Below are positions 18,845 to 28,791 of a DNA stretch of 64,000 bases, piece by piece; within the stretch, counting starts at the first letter, position 1; every line of letters starts with the position of its first letter. The notes under the pieces were generated by a model. That model was not told where the DNA came from, made no database searches, and saw nothing but the letters and a program-made list of their open reading frames with translations. The stretch covers positions 1-64,000 of the forward strand of contig CAJTEX010000003.1 in the NCBI GenBank assembly GCA_910575615.1. The letters run 5' to 3'. A program made the position numbers and the translations under genes. This DNA comes from Bacteroidales bacterium. Lineage in GTDB: Bacteria; Bacteroidota; Bacteroidia; Bacteroidales; Muribaculaceae.

Positions 18845-19672
18845 ATGGCAGTAAGAAAATTCAAGCCCACCACACCTGGGCAGAGACACAAAGTTATTGG
18901 CGTGTTCAAAGGAGCGATCACTGCTACCACGCCAGAAAAATCTCTTACAGTCGGTAAAAAAAGCACCGGCGGCCGCAACGCCGAAGGCCACCTGACCAAT
19001 CGCTACCTGGGCGGTGGACACAAACGCAAATACCGCATCATTGACTTTAAGAGAAACAAAGACGGTGTGCCCGCAGTCGTGAAGAGCATCGAGTACGATC
19101 CCAACCGTTCGGCCCGTATCGCCCTGCTCTACTACGTAGACGGTGCAAAAGCCTACATCATCGCACCCAATGGCTTAGAAGTTGGCCAGACGGTAGTCTC
19201 CGGAGCTGACGCCGCCCCCGAAGTGGGCAACGCCCTTCCCCTGAGCAAGATTCCCGTCGGTACAGTGATCCACAACATCGAGCTCCGTCCCGGACAGGGA
19301 GCCTTTATGGCCCGTTCGGCAGGCACCTTCGCCCAGCTCGTTTCCCGCGAGGGAGATTATGTGATCGTGAAGCTTCCTTCGGGTGAGACCCGCAAGATCC
19401 TGGCCGCCTGCAAGGCGACCGTCGGCGTGGTCGGCAACTCCGAGCACTCCCTGGAGCGCTCCGGCAAGGCCGGTCGCAGCCGCTGGCTGGGTCGTCGTCC
19501 CCGCAACCGTGGTGTTGTCATGAACCCCGTCGACCACCCCATGGGTGGTGGTGAGGGCCGCGCCTCCGGAGGTCATCCCCGCTCGCGCAATGGCCTCTAC
19601 GCCAAGGGTCTCAAGACACGCGCTCCGAAGAAGCAATCTTCGAAGTACATCATCGAAAGACGGAAAAAGTAA
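18845..19672 (+). CDS. rplB: 50S ribosomal protein L2
   Basis: L2 is needed for subunit joining and peptidyl transfer. The 275-residue product has the conserved [13 protein letters not shown] segment and the C-terminal [20 protein letters not shown] with the functionally important His. It is followed after 34 bp by rpsS. Confidence 0.98.
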   Translation: MAVRKFKPTTPGQRHKVIGVFKGAITATTPEKSLTVGKKSTGGRNAEGHLTNRYLGGGHKRKYRIIDFKRNKDGVPAVVKSIEYDPNRSARIALLYYVDGAKAYIIAPNGLEVGQTVVSGADAAPEVGNALPLSKIPVGTVIHNIELRPGQGAFMARSAGTFAQLVSREGDYVIVKLPSGETRKILAACKATVGVVGNSEHSLERSGKAGRSRWLGRRPRNRGVVMNPVDHPMGGGEGRASGGHPRSRNGLYAKGLKTRAPKKQSSKYIIERRKK

Positions 19673-19706
19673 TCCCGTAGCTAACTTCTAACCAGATCTC
19701 AAAAGA

Positions 19707-19976
19707 ATGAGTCGTTCACTTAAAAAAGGCCCCTTCATCAGCGTCAAGCTCGAAAAGAAGGTTAACGCAATGGAAGCATCCGGCAAGAAGTCGGTCATCA
19801 AGACCTGGAGCCGCGCTTCGATGATTGCCCCCGACTTTGTCGGCCACACCTTCGCCGTCCACAACGGCAACAAGTTCATCCCGGTCTACGTGACCGAGAA
19901 CATGGTAGGCCACAAGCTCGGCGAGTTCGCCCCCACCCGCAACTTCCGCGGCCACGGCGGCAACAAGAAGAAGTAA
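19707..19976 (+). CDS. rpsS: 30S ribosomal protein S19
   Basis: S19 binds 16S rRNA in the 30S head together with S13. The 89-residue product starts [11 protein letters not shown] and has [20 protein letters not shown] and [13 protein letters not shown], all typical. Confidence 0.98.
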   Translation: MSRSLKKGPFISVKLEKKVNAMEASGKKSVIKTWSRASMIAPDFVGHTFAVHNGNKFIPVYVTENMVGHKLGEFAPTRNFRGHGGNKKK

Positions 19977-20079
19977 GCCACGGGCCCTTCACCAACCTTC
20001 AATTCCACAAAAGCTGACCTGTCACCCAGACAAGAGGCTCAAGTAAAAATTCCCCCTAAAAAAACGAACATCAAATAAA

Positions 20080-20499
20080 ATGGGTGTAAGAAAAAGAAAC
20101 TCCGCTCAGGCAAGAAAGGACGCCCAGAAGGAAGTTGCCTTCGCCAAGCTGACCAACGTCCCCACCTCGCCCCGCAAGATGCGCCTGGTGGCTGACCTGG
20201 TACGCGGCAAGGAAGTCTTCCGTGCCCTCGGTATCCTCAAGTTCTCCAACAAGGAGGCTGCCGCCCGCCTCGAGAAGCTCCTCCGCTCGGCAATCGCCAA
20301 CTGGGAGGCCAAAAACGACCGCAAGGCTGAAAGCGGCGAACTCTATATTTCCACAATCTTCGTTAACCCGGCTCCTATGCTGAAGCGCCTGCGCACAGCT
20401 CCCCAGGGCCGCGGCTACCGTATCCGCAAACGTGCCAACCACGTCACTCTCGTGGTTGACACCATTGACAAAGACGTAACCATCCAGGACAAAGACTAA
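20080..20499 (+). CDS. rplV: 50S ribosomal protein L22
   Basis: L22 contributes the beta-hairpin at the tunnel constriction where macrolides act. The 139-residue protein shows [18 protein letters not shown] and the C-terminal hairpin [20 protein letters not shown]. It is 3 bp from rpsC, so probably translationally coupled. Confidence 0.98.
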   Translation: MGVRKRNSAQARKDAQKEVAFAKLTNVPTSPRKMRLVADLVRGKEVFRALGILKFSNKEAAARLEKLLRSAIANWEAKNDRKAESGELYISTIFVNPAPMLKRLRTAPQGRGYRIRKRANHVTLVVDTIDKDVTIQDKD

Positions 20500-20502
20500 C
20501 CT

Positions 20503-21255
20503 ATGGGACAGAAAGTAAATCCAATCAGCAACCGCCTCGGCGTGATCCGTGGCTGGGACTCCAACTGGTTCGGCGGCAAAAAGTACGGCGAAACCCTTCT
20601 GGAAGACTCTAAGCTCCGTAAGTACCTCAACGTCCGTCTGGCCAAGTCGAGCGTTTCCCGCATCGTCATCGAGCGCACACTCAAGCTAATCACCATCACC
20701 GTCTGCACCTCGCGTCCCGGCCTGATCATCGGCAAGGGCGGCTCTGAGGTTGACAAGCTGAAGGAAGAGCTCAAGAAAATCACCGACAAGGATGTGCAGA
20801 TCAACATCTTCGAGGTGAAGCGCCCCGAACTCGACGCCCAGATCGTGGCCTCCACGATCGCCCGTCAGATCGAAGGCAAAATCGCCTACCGCCGCGCAGT
20901 GAAGATGGCCGTCGCAGCCACCATGCGTTCTGGCGCTGAAGGCATCAAGGTGCAGGTTTCAGGCCGCCTCAACGGCGCCGAAATGGCCCGCTCCGAAATG
21001 TTCAAGGAAGGCCGCACCCCGCTCCACACCCTCCGTGCCGACATCGACTACGCTCTGGTCGAGGCACACACCAAGGTCGGCGTGGTCGGCGTGAAGGTTT
21101 GGATCTGCCGCGGTGAAGTTTACGGCAAGCGTGACCTCGCCCCCAACTTCACCAACACCGGCAAGGAAGGCCGTCCGCAGGGCGGCGACCGCGGCAACCA
21201 GCGCCGCGGCGGCTTCCGCAAACCCCGCAACGCTTCCTCAAACAACGGTCGCTAA
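20503..21255 (+). CDS. rpsC: 30S ribosomal protein S3
   Basis: S3 is part of the mRNA entry channel and its helicase activity. The 250-residue product has a KH domain ([18 protein letters not shown]) in the N-terminal half and [20 protein letters not shown] in the C-terminal half. A short Gly/Arg/Asn-rich tail follows. A 177-bp GC-rich spacer separates it from rplP. Confidence 0.98.
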   Translation: MGQKVNPISNRLGVIRGWDSNWFGGKKYGETLLEDSKLRKYLNVRLAKSSVSRIVIERTLKLITITVCTSRPGLIIGKGGSEVDKLKEELKKITDKDVQINIFEVKRPELDAQIVASTIARQIEGKIAYRRAVKMAVAATMRSGAEGIKVQVSGRLNGAEMARSEMFKEGRTPLHTLRADIDYALVEAHTKVGVVGVKVWICRGEVYGKRDLAPNFTNTGKEGRPQGGDRGNQRRGGFRKPRNASSNNGR

Positions 21256-21432
21256 TCTCTCACCTGACAACCAGGCGACTCTCCAGAGGAGTGCCCGCAG
21301 GGCCGGCCGCCCCCTTCCTCAAAGGCCGTCGCCCAGCTGACAAACCATAAAGCGCCACGCGGCGGACGGATCGTCAAGCCTCCGCCGCCGGCGCCCACGG
21401 AGGGAAACCACCCCAACTAGCATCTACCAAAA
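21256..21432 (+). other. rpsC-rplP spacer, GC-rich
   Basis: This 177-bp spacer has no credible gene and several short complementary GC-rich patches, but no single convincing hairpin terminator was identified. Confidence 0.35.
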
Positions 21433-21864
<432 letters not shown>

Positions 21865-21905
21865 TCATCCCCAAGTCAAACAACAAAAGCCCGAACAAGA
21901 AAGCT

Positions 21906-22103
21906 ATGAAGAAAGAAGAAATCAAAGAGCTCTCTACGGCCGATCTTCGCGAGCGTCTGGCACAGATGGAGAAGGAGTACCTTCAGCTGAAGGCCAACCA
22001 CGCCGTCTCCCCCCTCGACAGCCCCGCGAAAATCACTGCTGACCGCAAGATGATCGCACGTGTGAAGACCGAGCTGCGCGCCCGCGAGCTCGCCGAAAAA
22101 TAA
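21906..22103 (+). CDS. rpmC: 50S ribosomal protein L29
   Basis: L29 is a small two-helix protein near the tunnel exit. The 65-residue product has ELSTADLRERLAQMEKEYLQL and ends in a helix with ARVKTELRARE, matching the family. Its gene lies between rplP and rpsQ as usual. Confidence 0.96.
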   Translation: MKKEEIKELSTADLRERLAQMEKEYLQLKANHAVSPLDSPAKITADRKMIARVKTELRARELAEK

Positions 22104-22149
22104 TCCCCCAAATTAACCGTAATTACCCTTACCTTTTATTCAACCTGTT

Positions 22150-22410
22150 ATGGAAGAAAAAAGAAACCTGCGCAAAGAGCGCATCGGCATCGTGTCGAGC
22201 AACAAGGGCGACAAGTCGATCACCGTTACGGTGAAATGGAAGGAGAAACACCCCATCTACGGCAAGTTCGTCAACAAGACCAAGAAGTACCACGCTCACG
22301 ACGAGAACAACGAGTGCAGCATAGGCGACAAGGTTCGCCTCATGGAGACCCGTCCCCTGTCGAAGACAAAGCGCTGGAGATTAGTTGAAATCATCGAAAA
22401 AGTGAAGTAA
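22150..22410 (+). CDS. rpsQ: 30S ribosomal protein S17
   Basis: S17 is a primary 16S-binding protein. The 86-residue OB-fold protein has [19 protein letters not shown] and [20 protein letters not shown] followed by [14 protein letters not shown]. It is 3 bp from rplN. Confidence 0.98.
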   Translation: MEEKRNLRKERIGIVSSNKGDKSITVTVKWKEKHPIYGKFVNKTKKYHAHDENNECSIGDKVRLMETRPLSKTKRWRLVEIIEKVK

Positions 22411-22413
22411 GCC

Positions 22414-22779
22414 ATGATACAGACCGAATCCCGATTGACCGTTGCCGACAACAGCGGTGCAAAAGAGGCCCTGTGTATTCACGTCCTCGGTGGCACCGGC
22501 CGTCGTTACGCGTCCGTAGGCGACATCATCGTTGTCTCCGTCAAGAGCGTCATCCCCTCTTCCGACGTAAAGAAGGGTACAGTCTCCAAGGCCGTCGTAG
22601 TACGCACCAAGAAGGAAATCCGCCGTCCCGACGGTTCCTACATCCGTTTCGACGACAACGCCTGCGTGCTGCTTAACAACGCCGGCGAGCTCCGCGGCAC
22701 CCGTATCTTCGGCCCTGTCGCCCGTGAGCTCCGCGCCACCAACATGAAGATTGTCTCCCTCGCACCCGAGGTCCTCTAA
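22414..22779 (+). CDS. rplN: 50S ribosomal protein L14
   Basis: L14 forms part of an intersubunit bridge. The 121-residue protein has the start [18 protein letters not shown] and the conserved [13 protein letters not shown] and [13 protein letters not shown] segments. In E. coli rplN opens the spc operon; here it continues directly from rpsQ. Confidence 0.98.
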   Translation: MIQTESRLTVADNSGAKEALCIHVLGGTGRRYASVGDIIVVSVKSVIPSSDVKKGTVSKAVVVRTKKEIRRPDGSYIRFDDNACVLLNNAGELRGTRIFGPVARELRATNMKIVSLAPEVL

Positions 22780-22806
22780 TCACCCCAACCGTAAATCATC
22801 CCCATT

Positions 22807-23127
22807 ATGAGCAAAATGCATATTAAAAAGGGCGATACCGTTTACGTTCTCGCTGGCGAGGACCGCGGCAAGCAGGGTCGCGTGCTTTCTGTAGACGCAG
22901 CCAAGAACCGCGCCGTCGTTGAAGGCGTACACATCGTCTCTAAGAGCACCAAGCCCACCGCGAAGTATCCCCAGGGTGGCATCGTGAAGATGGAAGCCCC
23001 CGTCAATATCTCTAACCTCAGCCTCATCGATCCCAAGAGCGGAAAGCCCACCCGTATCGGCATCCGTGTAAACGATAAGGGCGAGAAAGTTCGTTACGCT
23101 AAAAAATCCGGAGAGGAAATCAAATAA
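22807..23127 (+). CDS. rplX: 50S ribosomal protein L24
   Basis: L24 starts 50S assembly. The 106-residue protein has an N-terminal KOW motif ([20 protein letters not shown]) at about 7-26. Its stop codon overlaps the rplE start by one base (TAATG), implying coupled translation. Confidence 0.97.
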   Translation: MSKMHIKKGDTVYVLAGEDRGKQGRVLSVDAAKNRAVVEGVHIVSKSTKPTAKYPQGGIVKMEAPVNISNLSLIDPKSGKPTRIGIRVNDKGEKVRYAKKSGEEIK

Positions 23128-23666
23128 TGAGCACTACACTCCAGAAAAAATACGAAGAGACCATCGCGCCCGCCATGATCAAGGAGTTCAACTACACGAC
23201 TCCGATGCAGGTGCCCCGTCTGAAGAAGATCGTCATCAACCAGGGCCTCGGCGAAGCCACCCAGGACAAGAAGATCATCGAGACCTCAATCAACGAGCTG
23301 ACTGCCATCACCGGCCAGAAGGCTGTGCAGACCCTCTCGAAGAAGGACATCTCCAACTTCAAAGTCCGCAAGAAGATGCCCATCGGCGCCCGTGTGACCC
23401 TGCGTCGCGACAAGATGTATGAGTTCCTCGAAAGACTCGTGCGCGTGGCCCTGCCACGTATCCGCGACTTCAAGGGTATCGAGGGCAAGCTCGACGGCCG
23501 TGGCAACTACACCCTCGGCATCACCGAGCAGATCATCTTCCCTGAGATCAACATCGACAACATCTCGAAGCTCATGGGCATGAACATCACTTTCGTCACC
23601 TCGGCCAACACCGACGAGGAAGGTTTCGCTCTGCTCAAGCACTTCGGCCTCCCCTTCAAGAAGTAA
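23127..23666 (+). CDS. rplE: 50S ribosomal protein L5
   Basis: L5 binds 5S rRNA and contacts P-site tRNA. The 179-residue product has [16 protein letters not shown], the [16 protein letters not shown] segment and the C-terminal [18 protein letters not shown], all conserved. It overlaps rplX by one base. A strong terminator follows at 23717-23763, so the ribosomal operon appears to end here rather than running on into rpsN. Confidence 0.98.
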   Translation: MSTTLQKKYEETIAPAMIKEFNYTTPMQVPRLKKIVINQGLGEATQDKKIIETSINELTAITGQKAVQTLSKKDISNFKVRKKMPIGARVTLRRDKMYEFLERLVRVALPRIRDFKGIEGKLDGRGNYTLGITEQIIFPEINIDNISKLMGMNITFVTSANTDEEGFALLKHFGLPFKK

Positions 23667-23716
23667 GGATGCAGCGGGCTTGTCCCGCGAGTTTCCCTGA
23701 ATGAAGGATTCCATAC

Positions 23717-23763
23717 CGACGGAGCGGCCCGCGTCAACGCGGTGCCGTTCCGTCGACTTTTTG
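23717..23763 (+). terminator. Terminator after rplE
   Basis: CGACGGA (23717-23723) and its complement ending at 23755 form an outer stem with an inner GC-rich stem (CCGCGT/ACGCGG), followed by a T5 run at 23758-23762. It is plus-strand oriented. Confidence 0.8.
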
Positions 23764-23803
23764 TTTAAAAAGGCTAACGCCGTGTGAAAGATGGTGAAAG
23801 CCG

Positions 23804-23834
23804 TTGTGGCGGATAGGAATAAGAGTTAACTTTG
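23804..23834 (+). promoter_or_regulatory. Promoter of the inserted secreted-protein gene
   Basis: TTG (23804-23806), a 20-bp spacer and TAACTTTG (23827-23834) match the consensus. This places transcription start after the longer TTG-initiated frame and supports the ATG at 23945. Confidence 0.75.
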
Positions 23835-23944
23835 CGGCGGTAGCCATGTCGTCCCGCAGTTTTTGGGGTGGACTCCATTGCGGACGCTGTGGCCTATTCG
23901 CGGGAGGCTCTGGCCTGCCGCTGCGACCAATCACTGTCCCGCTT

Positions 23945-25282
23945 ATGGAAAAACCATCGGTTTCGTTAGTATCATTACTCCTTGTGGCTGTGTCGCTGCT
24001 GGGCTGCGCCTTGGCGGCGCGGGCGCAGAGGACGGTGGTCGCCGACTCGGTGACGCGGTTGTCGTTGCCCTCCGCGTCAGTGTTTGACCGCGACGGGCGT
24101 TTCGCCGGAATAAGCAGGGCCGACGGCCGCTTGCCTTATGTGTCGCCGGCGGCGTATCCCCTGACCATCCGTTACATCGGCTACAAGGAGAAGGTGGTGC
24201 CGATGACCGGGAATGACACCATTTTCATGCAGGAACTCTCACGGGAGCTGTCTGAGGTGGTCGTGGAGTCGCGCAGCCACAAGGTGCTGCATATGCTGGC
24301 TTATGTCAGGGAATACTCCACGCTGACGACCTACACCGACACCGTCTCCCTTTTCCGCGAGAAGATGGTCGATTACATGCTTCCTGAAGGTGACACAGGC
24401 AGCTTCAAGGGGTGGAGCAATCCCAGGGTGCTTGCTTCGAAGTCATATTACCGGTTCACCGACGCGAAAGGCCTCGACAGCGTCAGCGACCGGTGCAACC
24501 ATCATTTTTCCTGGGCCGACTGGATGTGGGCAAGGGTGGATGTCACCTTGCCCGGCGCGTTGCGCGGCGTGGAGGTGGCCTCCGACACGGTAAATGGGAG
24601 GTACCAGCCGGCCGAGATATGGGTGAGGAACGGCAGCCGGGTGGTGGTGGATGTGGATGTGATGGCCGATGCGCGGAGCCGCAGATGGGTGCCGGGCCTG
24701 CTGCCTTTTTTCCGCAAGGATGTCGATTTCGAGCAGGTCAGGGTCAGGTTCGACTATGACAATGTCGCCCAGGATTCGGTCATGCCAGCTGACTTGGCCG
24801 GATACTCGTTTGACATAGAGTCGAACGGGCGCGGCCACGGTATGTTCATGTTCAACCGTGTCGACCAGCCGTATTGCGTCTCGACCTATGGCGAGGTCTA
24901 TGTGATTGACAAGGAGTATGTCACGGTGAAGGAGGCGCGCAAGTGGGAGAAGCGCCAGATGAGCGGCCGCGACATTGCGATATTCGAGCCGGCCGAGGCC
25001 CCGGCGTTGCAGCCCGCGGTGGTGGAGCTGGTCGACCGGGTGAACAGCATCGACCGTGACGACGTGAAGCTCGCCATTGCTCCCGACAGACGGCTGATAG
25101 GACGGGAGGTGGAGAAGCTGACCTTCGAGAAGGCTGTGTTGCAGCGGTTGAAGGGGATTCTGGGGATTTCGCAGCTGAGGGGCCGCTGGAAGCAGAACCG
25201 CCACTGGAGGGAGTTCCGGGAGGAGATGCGCGAGCGCAACCAGCGCCAGATGGAGGCTGATGACGGGAGTCACGGAATGTGA
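23945..25282 (+). CDS. Secreted carboxypeptidase-regulatory-like domain protein inside the ribosomal cluster
   Basis: This 445-residue protein starts MEKPSVSLVSLLLVAVSLLG, with a signal peptide to about residue 28 (ARAQ). Next comes a carboxypeptidase-regulatory-like beta-sandwich (SLPSASVFDRDGRFAGISRADGRLPY, then YPLTIRYIGYKEK and ELSEVVVESRS), as found at the N-termini of Bacteroidetes TonB-dependent receptors. The remainder, with conserved-looking aromatic motifs, has no recognised domain and no barrel. A Lys/Arg-rich region near the C-terminus includes REFREEMRERNQRQ. Function is unknown; a periplasmic or outer-membrane location is likely. It sits between rplE and rpsN with its own promoter, breaking the normal L5-S14 order. 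Confidence 0.8.
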   Translation: MEKPSVSLVSLLLVAVSLLGCALAARAQRTVVADSVTRLSLPSASVFDRDGRFAGISRADGRLPYVSPAAYPLTIRYIGYKEKVVPMTGNDTIFMQELSRELSEVVVESRSHKVLHMLAYVREYSTLTTYTDTVSLFREKMVDYMLPEGDTGSFKGWSNPRVLASKSYYRFTDAKGLDSVSDRCNHHFSWADWMWARVDVTLPGALRGVEVASDTVNGRYQPAEIWVRNGSRVVVDVDVMADARSRRWVPGLLPFFRKDVDFEQVRVRFDYDNVAQDSVMPADLAGYSFDIESNGRGHGMFMFNRVDQPYCVSTYGEVYVIDKEYVTVKEARKWEKRQMSGRDIAIFEPAEAPALQPAVVELVDRVNSIDRDDVKLAIAPDRRLIGREVEKLTFEKAVLQRLKGILGISQLRGRWKQNRHWREFREEMRERNQRQMEADDGSHGM

Positions 25283-25611
25283 TTTAAGAAAGTTTAACAA
25301 ATAAACCATCTCGTTTCAGGCCGAATTAAGGGCTTTTTTCTATGCCGTTTCAGAAAAAATGACGAACTTTGCACCTGATTTATAGGCTTATGCCGCCTGT
25401 TTTCCCCTCCGGAAATTCTTGCAATGGACTTCGTGAAGCGGGAGAGGATGGCGCAAAAGCTTGAAAATTAGCGACTTTTTAGGTCACTTGCGGTTCTGAG
25501 GTACTTCTCGCCTCCCCCCCTGTGGAGGAGCTGTTGCGGGAAGCAGTGAGGAATCGGAAGTTTTTTCGTTGAGTATCAGTAAACCATAATATTAACCATT
25601 AACTTCAGGAC
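25283..25611 (+). promoter_or_regulatory. Upstream region of rpsN with possible promoter
   Basis: This 329-bp non-coding stretch has a promoter-like GAACTTTG (25364-25371), one or two bases off the TAnnTTTG consensus, without a convincing -33 element. The 240 nt between it and rpsN contain several G/C-rich complementary patches. A promoter is expected here because a terminator and an unrelated gene lie between rplE and rpsN. Confidence 0.35.
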
Positions 25612-25881
25612 ATGGCAAAAGAATCAATGAAAGCCCGCGAAGTGAAGCGCGCGAAGCTCGTCGCCAAGTATGCCGCCAAGAAGGCCGCCCTCAAGGCTGC
25701 CGGTGACTATGAGGCTCTCCAGCTTCTCCCCAAGAACGCGTCAAGCGTGCGCCTCCACAACCGTTGCTCCATCACCGGCCGTCCCAAAGGCTACCTCCGC
25801 CAGTTTGGCATCTCGCGTATCCAGTTCCGCGAAATGGCATCTGCAGGCCTTATCCCCGGTGTGAAGAAAGCAAGCTGGTAA
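25612..25881 (+). CDS. rpsN: 30S ribosomal protein S14 (zinc-free type)
   Basis: S14 sits in the 30S head near the A site. The 89-residue product is the long form with [20 protein letters not shown] and only one Cys, so it lacks the CxxC zinc ribbon of short S14 forms. Two long spacers flank it: 329 bp upstream after the inserted gene and 321 bp downstream before rpsH. Confidence 0.97.
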   Translation: MAKESMKAREVKRAKLVAKYAAKKAALKAAGDYEALQLLPKNASSVRLHNRCSITGRPKGYLRQFGISRIQFREMASAGLIPGVKKASW

Positions 25882-26202
25882 TCTCCGCGGACAAACCCTG
25901 ACATCGCGTGAGGGGAGCGCAAGGCGTCCGCCTCCGTCAGAAAACGCCCGGCACGGCCAACGTGCAGGAGATCATCCGGGTAAGCCCAGTTTCTGCGGGA
26001 CCCCCCGGACAGCAATCCCGGCCGCCCGTCGCAGGGCCGCGAAAATGATCCCGAAAGGGAGTTTCCTCAAACCCGCAAGGGGAGAGGAGCAGTTTCCGCG
26101 CTTCAAACCAGCCAGGCGGTATCCACAGCAGATACCCCGGCGCAAAAACAAATTTTAAATACTGACGGGCCCGCCCGTCGAGTTTAAAACAACCCAACAA
26201 CA
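25882..26202 (+). other. rpsN-rpsH spacer, long and GC-rich
   Basis: No gene is seen in these 321 bp. The sequence has several complementary GC-rich patches and a GACGGG/CCCGTC hairpin near 26164-26179. In E. coli S8 represses this operon by binding mRNA close by; whether anything binds here is unknown. Confidence 0.35.
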
Positions 26203-26601
26203 ATGACAGATCCAATAGCAGATTATCTGACAAGATTGAGGAATGCCATCAAGGCCCAGCACCGTGTGGTCGAGATCCCGGCCTCCAACCTCAAGAAAGA
26301 GATCACCAAGATTCTCTTCGAGCAGGGCTACATCCTCAACTACAAGTTCATTGAAGGTGAGACCCCTTCGGGCACCATCAAGGTCGCCCTCAAGTATGAT
26401 CCCGTAGACCGCGTCAACGCCATCAAGGGCCTCAAGCGTGTCAGCCGTCCCGGCCTCCGCCAGTACTGCGGTTACAAGTCGATGCCCCGCGTCCTCAATG
26501 GTCTCGGTATCGCCATCCTCTCCACTTCCAAGGGTGTGATGACCAACAAAAAGGCCGCCCAGGAGAAGATCGGCGGCGAAGTTCTCTGTTACGTTTATTA
26601 A
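26203..26601 (+). CDS. rpsH: 30S ribosomal protein S8
   Basis: S8 binds the central domain of 16S rRNA and in E. coli represses the spc operon. The 132-residue protein has MTDPIADYLTRLRNAIKAQH, then RPGLRQYCGYKSMPRVLNGL and the C-terminal GGEVLCYVY. rplF follows after 21 bp. Confidence 0.98.
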   Translation: MTDPIADYLTRLRNAIKAQHRVVEIPASNLKKEITKILFEQGYILNYKFIEGETPSGTIKVALKYDPVDRVNAIKGLKRVSRPGLRQYCGYKSMPRVLNGLGIAILSTSKGVMTNKKAAQEKIGGEVLCYVY

Positions 26602-26622
26602 TCGAAAGGAGGAAACAACAAT

Positions 26623-27180
26623 ATGTCACGTATAGGTAAAGCCCCCATCGAAATCCCCGCAGGCGTAACCGTTGAAATCGCCAAAGACAACGTCGTTACC
26701 GTCAAAGGTCCCAAAGGAACCCTCGTACAGGCCGTCAACCCCGAGTTTGAGATCAAGCTCGAAGACGGTCACCTCCATATCATCCGTCCCTCCGACGACC
26801 GCGAGCACCGCGCACAGCACGGCCTTTACCGCTCGCTGCTCCACAACATGGTGGTTGGTGTGTCAACCGGCTACCGCAAGGAGATGGAGCTCGTCGGCGT
26901 AGGTTACCGCGCATCGGCCACCGGCCAGGTGCTCGAGCTCTCCCTGGGTTACTCCCACGCCATCTTCATCAAGCTTCCCCCCGAGATCAAGGTCGAGGCG
27001 AAGTCGGAGCGTAACAAGAACCCCCTGATCATCCTCGAGAGCGACGACAAGCAGCTCCTGGGCCAGGTGTGCGCCAAAATCCGCTCCCTCCGCAAGCCCG
27101 AGCCCTACAAGGGCAAAGGTATCAAGTTTGTTGGCGAGGTTATCCGTCGCAAGAGCGGAAAGACCGCCGGTGCCAAGTAA
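26623..27180 (+). CDS. rplF: 50S ribosomal protein L6
   Basis: L6 lies near the factor-binding site. The 185-residue protein starts MSRIGKAPIEIPAGV and has the C-terminal signature RKPEPYKGKGIKFVGEVIRR. It overlaps none of its neighbours and is 33 bp from rplR. Confidence 0.98.
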   Translation: MSRIGKAPIEIPAGVTVEIAKDNVVTVKGPKGTLVQAVNPEFEIKLEDGHLHIIRPSDDREHRAQHGLYRSLLHNMVVGVSTGYRKEMELVGVGYRASATGQVLELSLGYSHAIFIKLPPEIKVEAKSERNKNPLIILESDDKQLLGQVCAKIRSLRKPEPYKGKGIKFVGEVIRRKSGKTAGAK

Positions 27181-27213
27181 ACATAAGTTGAACCTACATC
27201 GACTGTAAGAAAA

Positions 27214-27555
27214 ATGATCTCCAAGCAGCAAAGAAGAAATAAAATCAAGGCGCGCATCCGTGGCCGCATCTCCGGCACCGCCGCGCGTCCCCGCATGACC
27301 GTTTTCCGTTCAAACAAGCAGATCTACGTCCAGCTTGTTGACGACCTCAAGGGCCAGACCCTCGCCAGCGCTTCCTCGAAGGGCATCGCCGAGGGCACCA
27401 AGACCGAAATCGCCGCCAAGGTCGGAAAGGCCATCGCAGAGAAGGCTATCGCCGCAGGTTACCCCGAAGTGGTCTTCGACCGCAACGGCTACCTTTTCCA
27501 CGGCAGAGTTAAATCACTGGCTGACGCAGCTCGCGAAGGCGGACTTAAATTCTAA
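27214..27555 (+). CDS. rplR: 50S ribosomal protein L18
   Basis: L18 binds 5S rRNA with L5. The 113-residue product has [20 protein letters not shown] and ends [17 protein letters not shown], both typical. It is 6 bp from rpsE. Confidence 0.97.
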   Translation: MISKQQRRNKIKARIRGRISGTAARPRMTVFRSNKQIYVQLVDDLKGQTLASASSKGIAEGTKTEIAAKVGKAIAEKAIAAGYPEVVFDRNGYLFHGRVKSLADAAREGGLKF

Positions 27556-27561
27556 ACGACA

Positions 27562-28080
27562 ATGGTAAACAAGAACAACCGAGTTAAGACAACCAACGAC
27601 ATAGAACTCAAGGACCGTCTGGTGGCCATCAACCGCGTCACCAAGGTGACCAAGGGTGGCCGCACCTTCACCTTCGCCGCCATCGTCGTGGTCGGCAACG
27701 AAGACGGAATCATCGGCTGGGGCCTCGGCAAAGCCAACGAGGTGCAGGCCGCCATCGCCAAGGGCGTCGAGGCTGCCAAGAAGAACCTCATCCGCGTGCC
27801 TGTCCACAAGGGCACAATCCCCCACGAGCAGGCTGCCCATTTCGGCGGTTCCGAAGTGCTGCTCAAGCCTGCCAGCCACGGTACCGGAGTAAAGGCCGGC
27901 GGTGCCATGCGTGCCGTTCTCGAGAGCGTCGGCATCACCGACGTGCTTGCCAAGTCAAAGGGCTCGTCTAACCCCCACAACCTGGTGAAGGCTACCATCG
28001 CCGCCCTCGGCGAGTTGCGTTCCCCCGCCCAGGTGGCCCAGAACCGCGGCATCTCCGTCAACCAGGTATTCAACGGCTAA
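27562..28080 (+). CDS. rpsE: 30S ribosomal protein S5
   Basis: S5 is involved in translation accuracy and mRNA entry. The 172-residue protein has the double-stranded-RNA-binding type N-terminal fold ([20 protein letters not shown]) and the C-terminal motif [20 protein letters not shown]. rpmD follows after 19 bp. Confidence 0.98.
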   Translation: MVNKNNRVKTTNDIELKDRLVAINRVTKVTKGGRTFTFAAIVVVGNEDGIIGWGLGKANEVQAAIAKGVEAAKKNLIRVPVHKGTIPHEQAAHFGGSEVLLKPASHGTGVKAGGAMRAVLESVGITDVLAKSKGSSNPHNLVKATIAALGELRSPAQVAQNRGISVNQVFNG

Positions 28081-28099
28081 CCCCAGGAAAGCTACAACA

Positions 28100-28279
28100 A
28101 TGGCACAGATTAAAATCAAGCAGATAAAGAGCCGCATCGGCGCTCCCGCTGTGCAGAAGCGCACACTCGACGCCCTCGGCCTCAAGAAAATGAATCACGT
28201 GGTGGTCAAAGAAGACACCCCCTCCGTGATGGGTATGGTAAACCGTGTTCGTCATTTGGTAGAAGTGACCAACGCTTAA
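28100..28279 (+). CDS. rpmD: 50S ribosomal protein L30
   Basis: This small gene encodes 59 residues starting MAQIKIKQIKSRIGAPAVQK, with LGLKKMNHVVVKEDTPSVMG and a C-terminal MVNRVRHLVEVTN, the L30 fold. It sits between rpsE and rplO as expected. Confidence 0.95.
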   Translation: MAQIKIKQIKSRIGAPAVQKRTLDALGLKKMNHVVVKEDTPSVMGMVNRVRHLVEVTNA

Positions 28280-28304
28280 TCAATATCATTAGCATTCAGC
28301 AACT

Positions 28305-28754
28305 ATGGATTTAAGTAACTTAAAACCCGCCGTGGGCTCCACGACCCGCAGCACCCGCATCGGTCGCGGTCCCGGCTCTGGCAAGGGTGGAACTTCTACC
28401 CGTGGACACAAGGGAGCCAAGTCGCGCTCCGGATACAAACGCAAGATTGGTTTCGAAGGTGGCCAGATGCCCCTCCAGCGCCGTCTCCCCAAATTCGGCT
28501 TCACCAACATCAACCGTGTGGAGTACAAGGCCATCAACCTCTCAGTGCTGGAGACCCTCGCGGCCGCCCAGAACCTGGAGAAAATCGGTCTCGACGAGCT
28601 CCGCGCAGCCGGTTTCATCAACCGCAAGCAGCTGGTGAAGATCCTCGCCAACGGCGCCGTGACCCGTGCGCTCCAGGTTGAGGCCAACGCTTTCTCGGCA
28701 GCCGCCGAAAAGGCCATCACCGAAGCCGGAGGCTCGATCTCCAAAGTGAAATAA
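28305..28754 (+). CDS. rplO: 50S ribosomal protein L15
   Basis: L15 is a late assembly protein of the 50S core. The 149-residue protein has the Gly/Arg-rich N-terminus with RIGRGPGSGKGGTSTRGHKG and FEGGQMPLQRRLPKFGF. It is followed 37 bp later by secY, the universal order. Confidence 0.98.
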   Translation: MDLSNLKPAVGSTTRSTRIGRGPGSGKGGTSTRGHKGAKSRSGYKRKIGFEGGQMPLQRRLPKFGFTNINRVEYKAINLSVLETLAAAQNLEKIGLDELRAAGFINRKQLVKILANGAVTRALQVEANAFSAAAEKAITEAGGSISKVK

Positions 28755-28791
28755 ACACTCCCTCCCCCACCGCTCAAAAGCACCCCATTAA

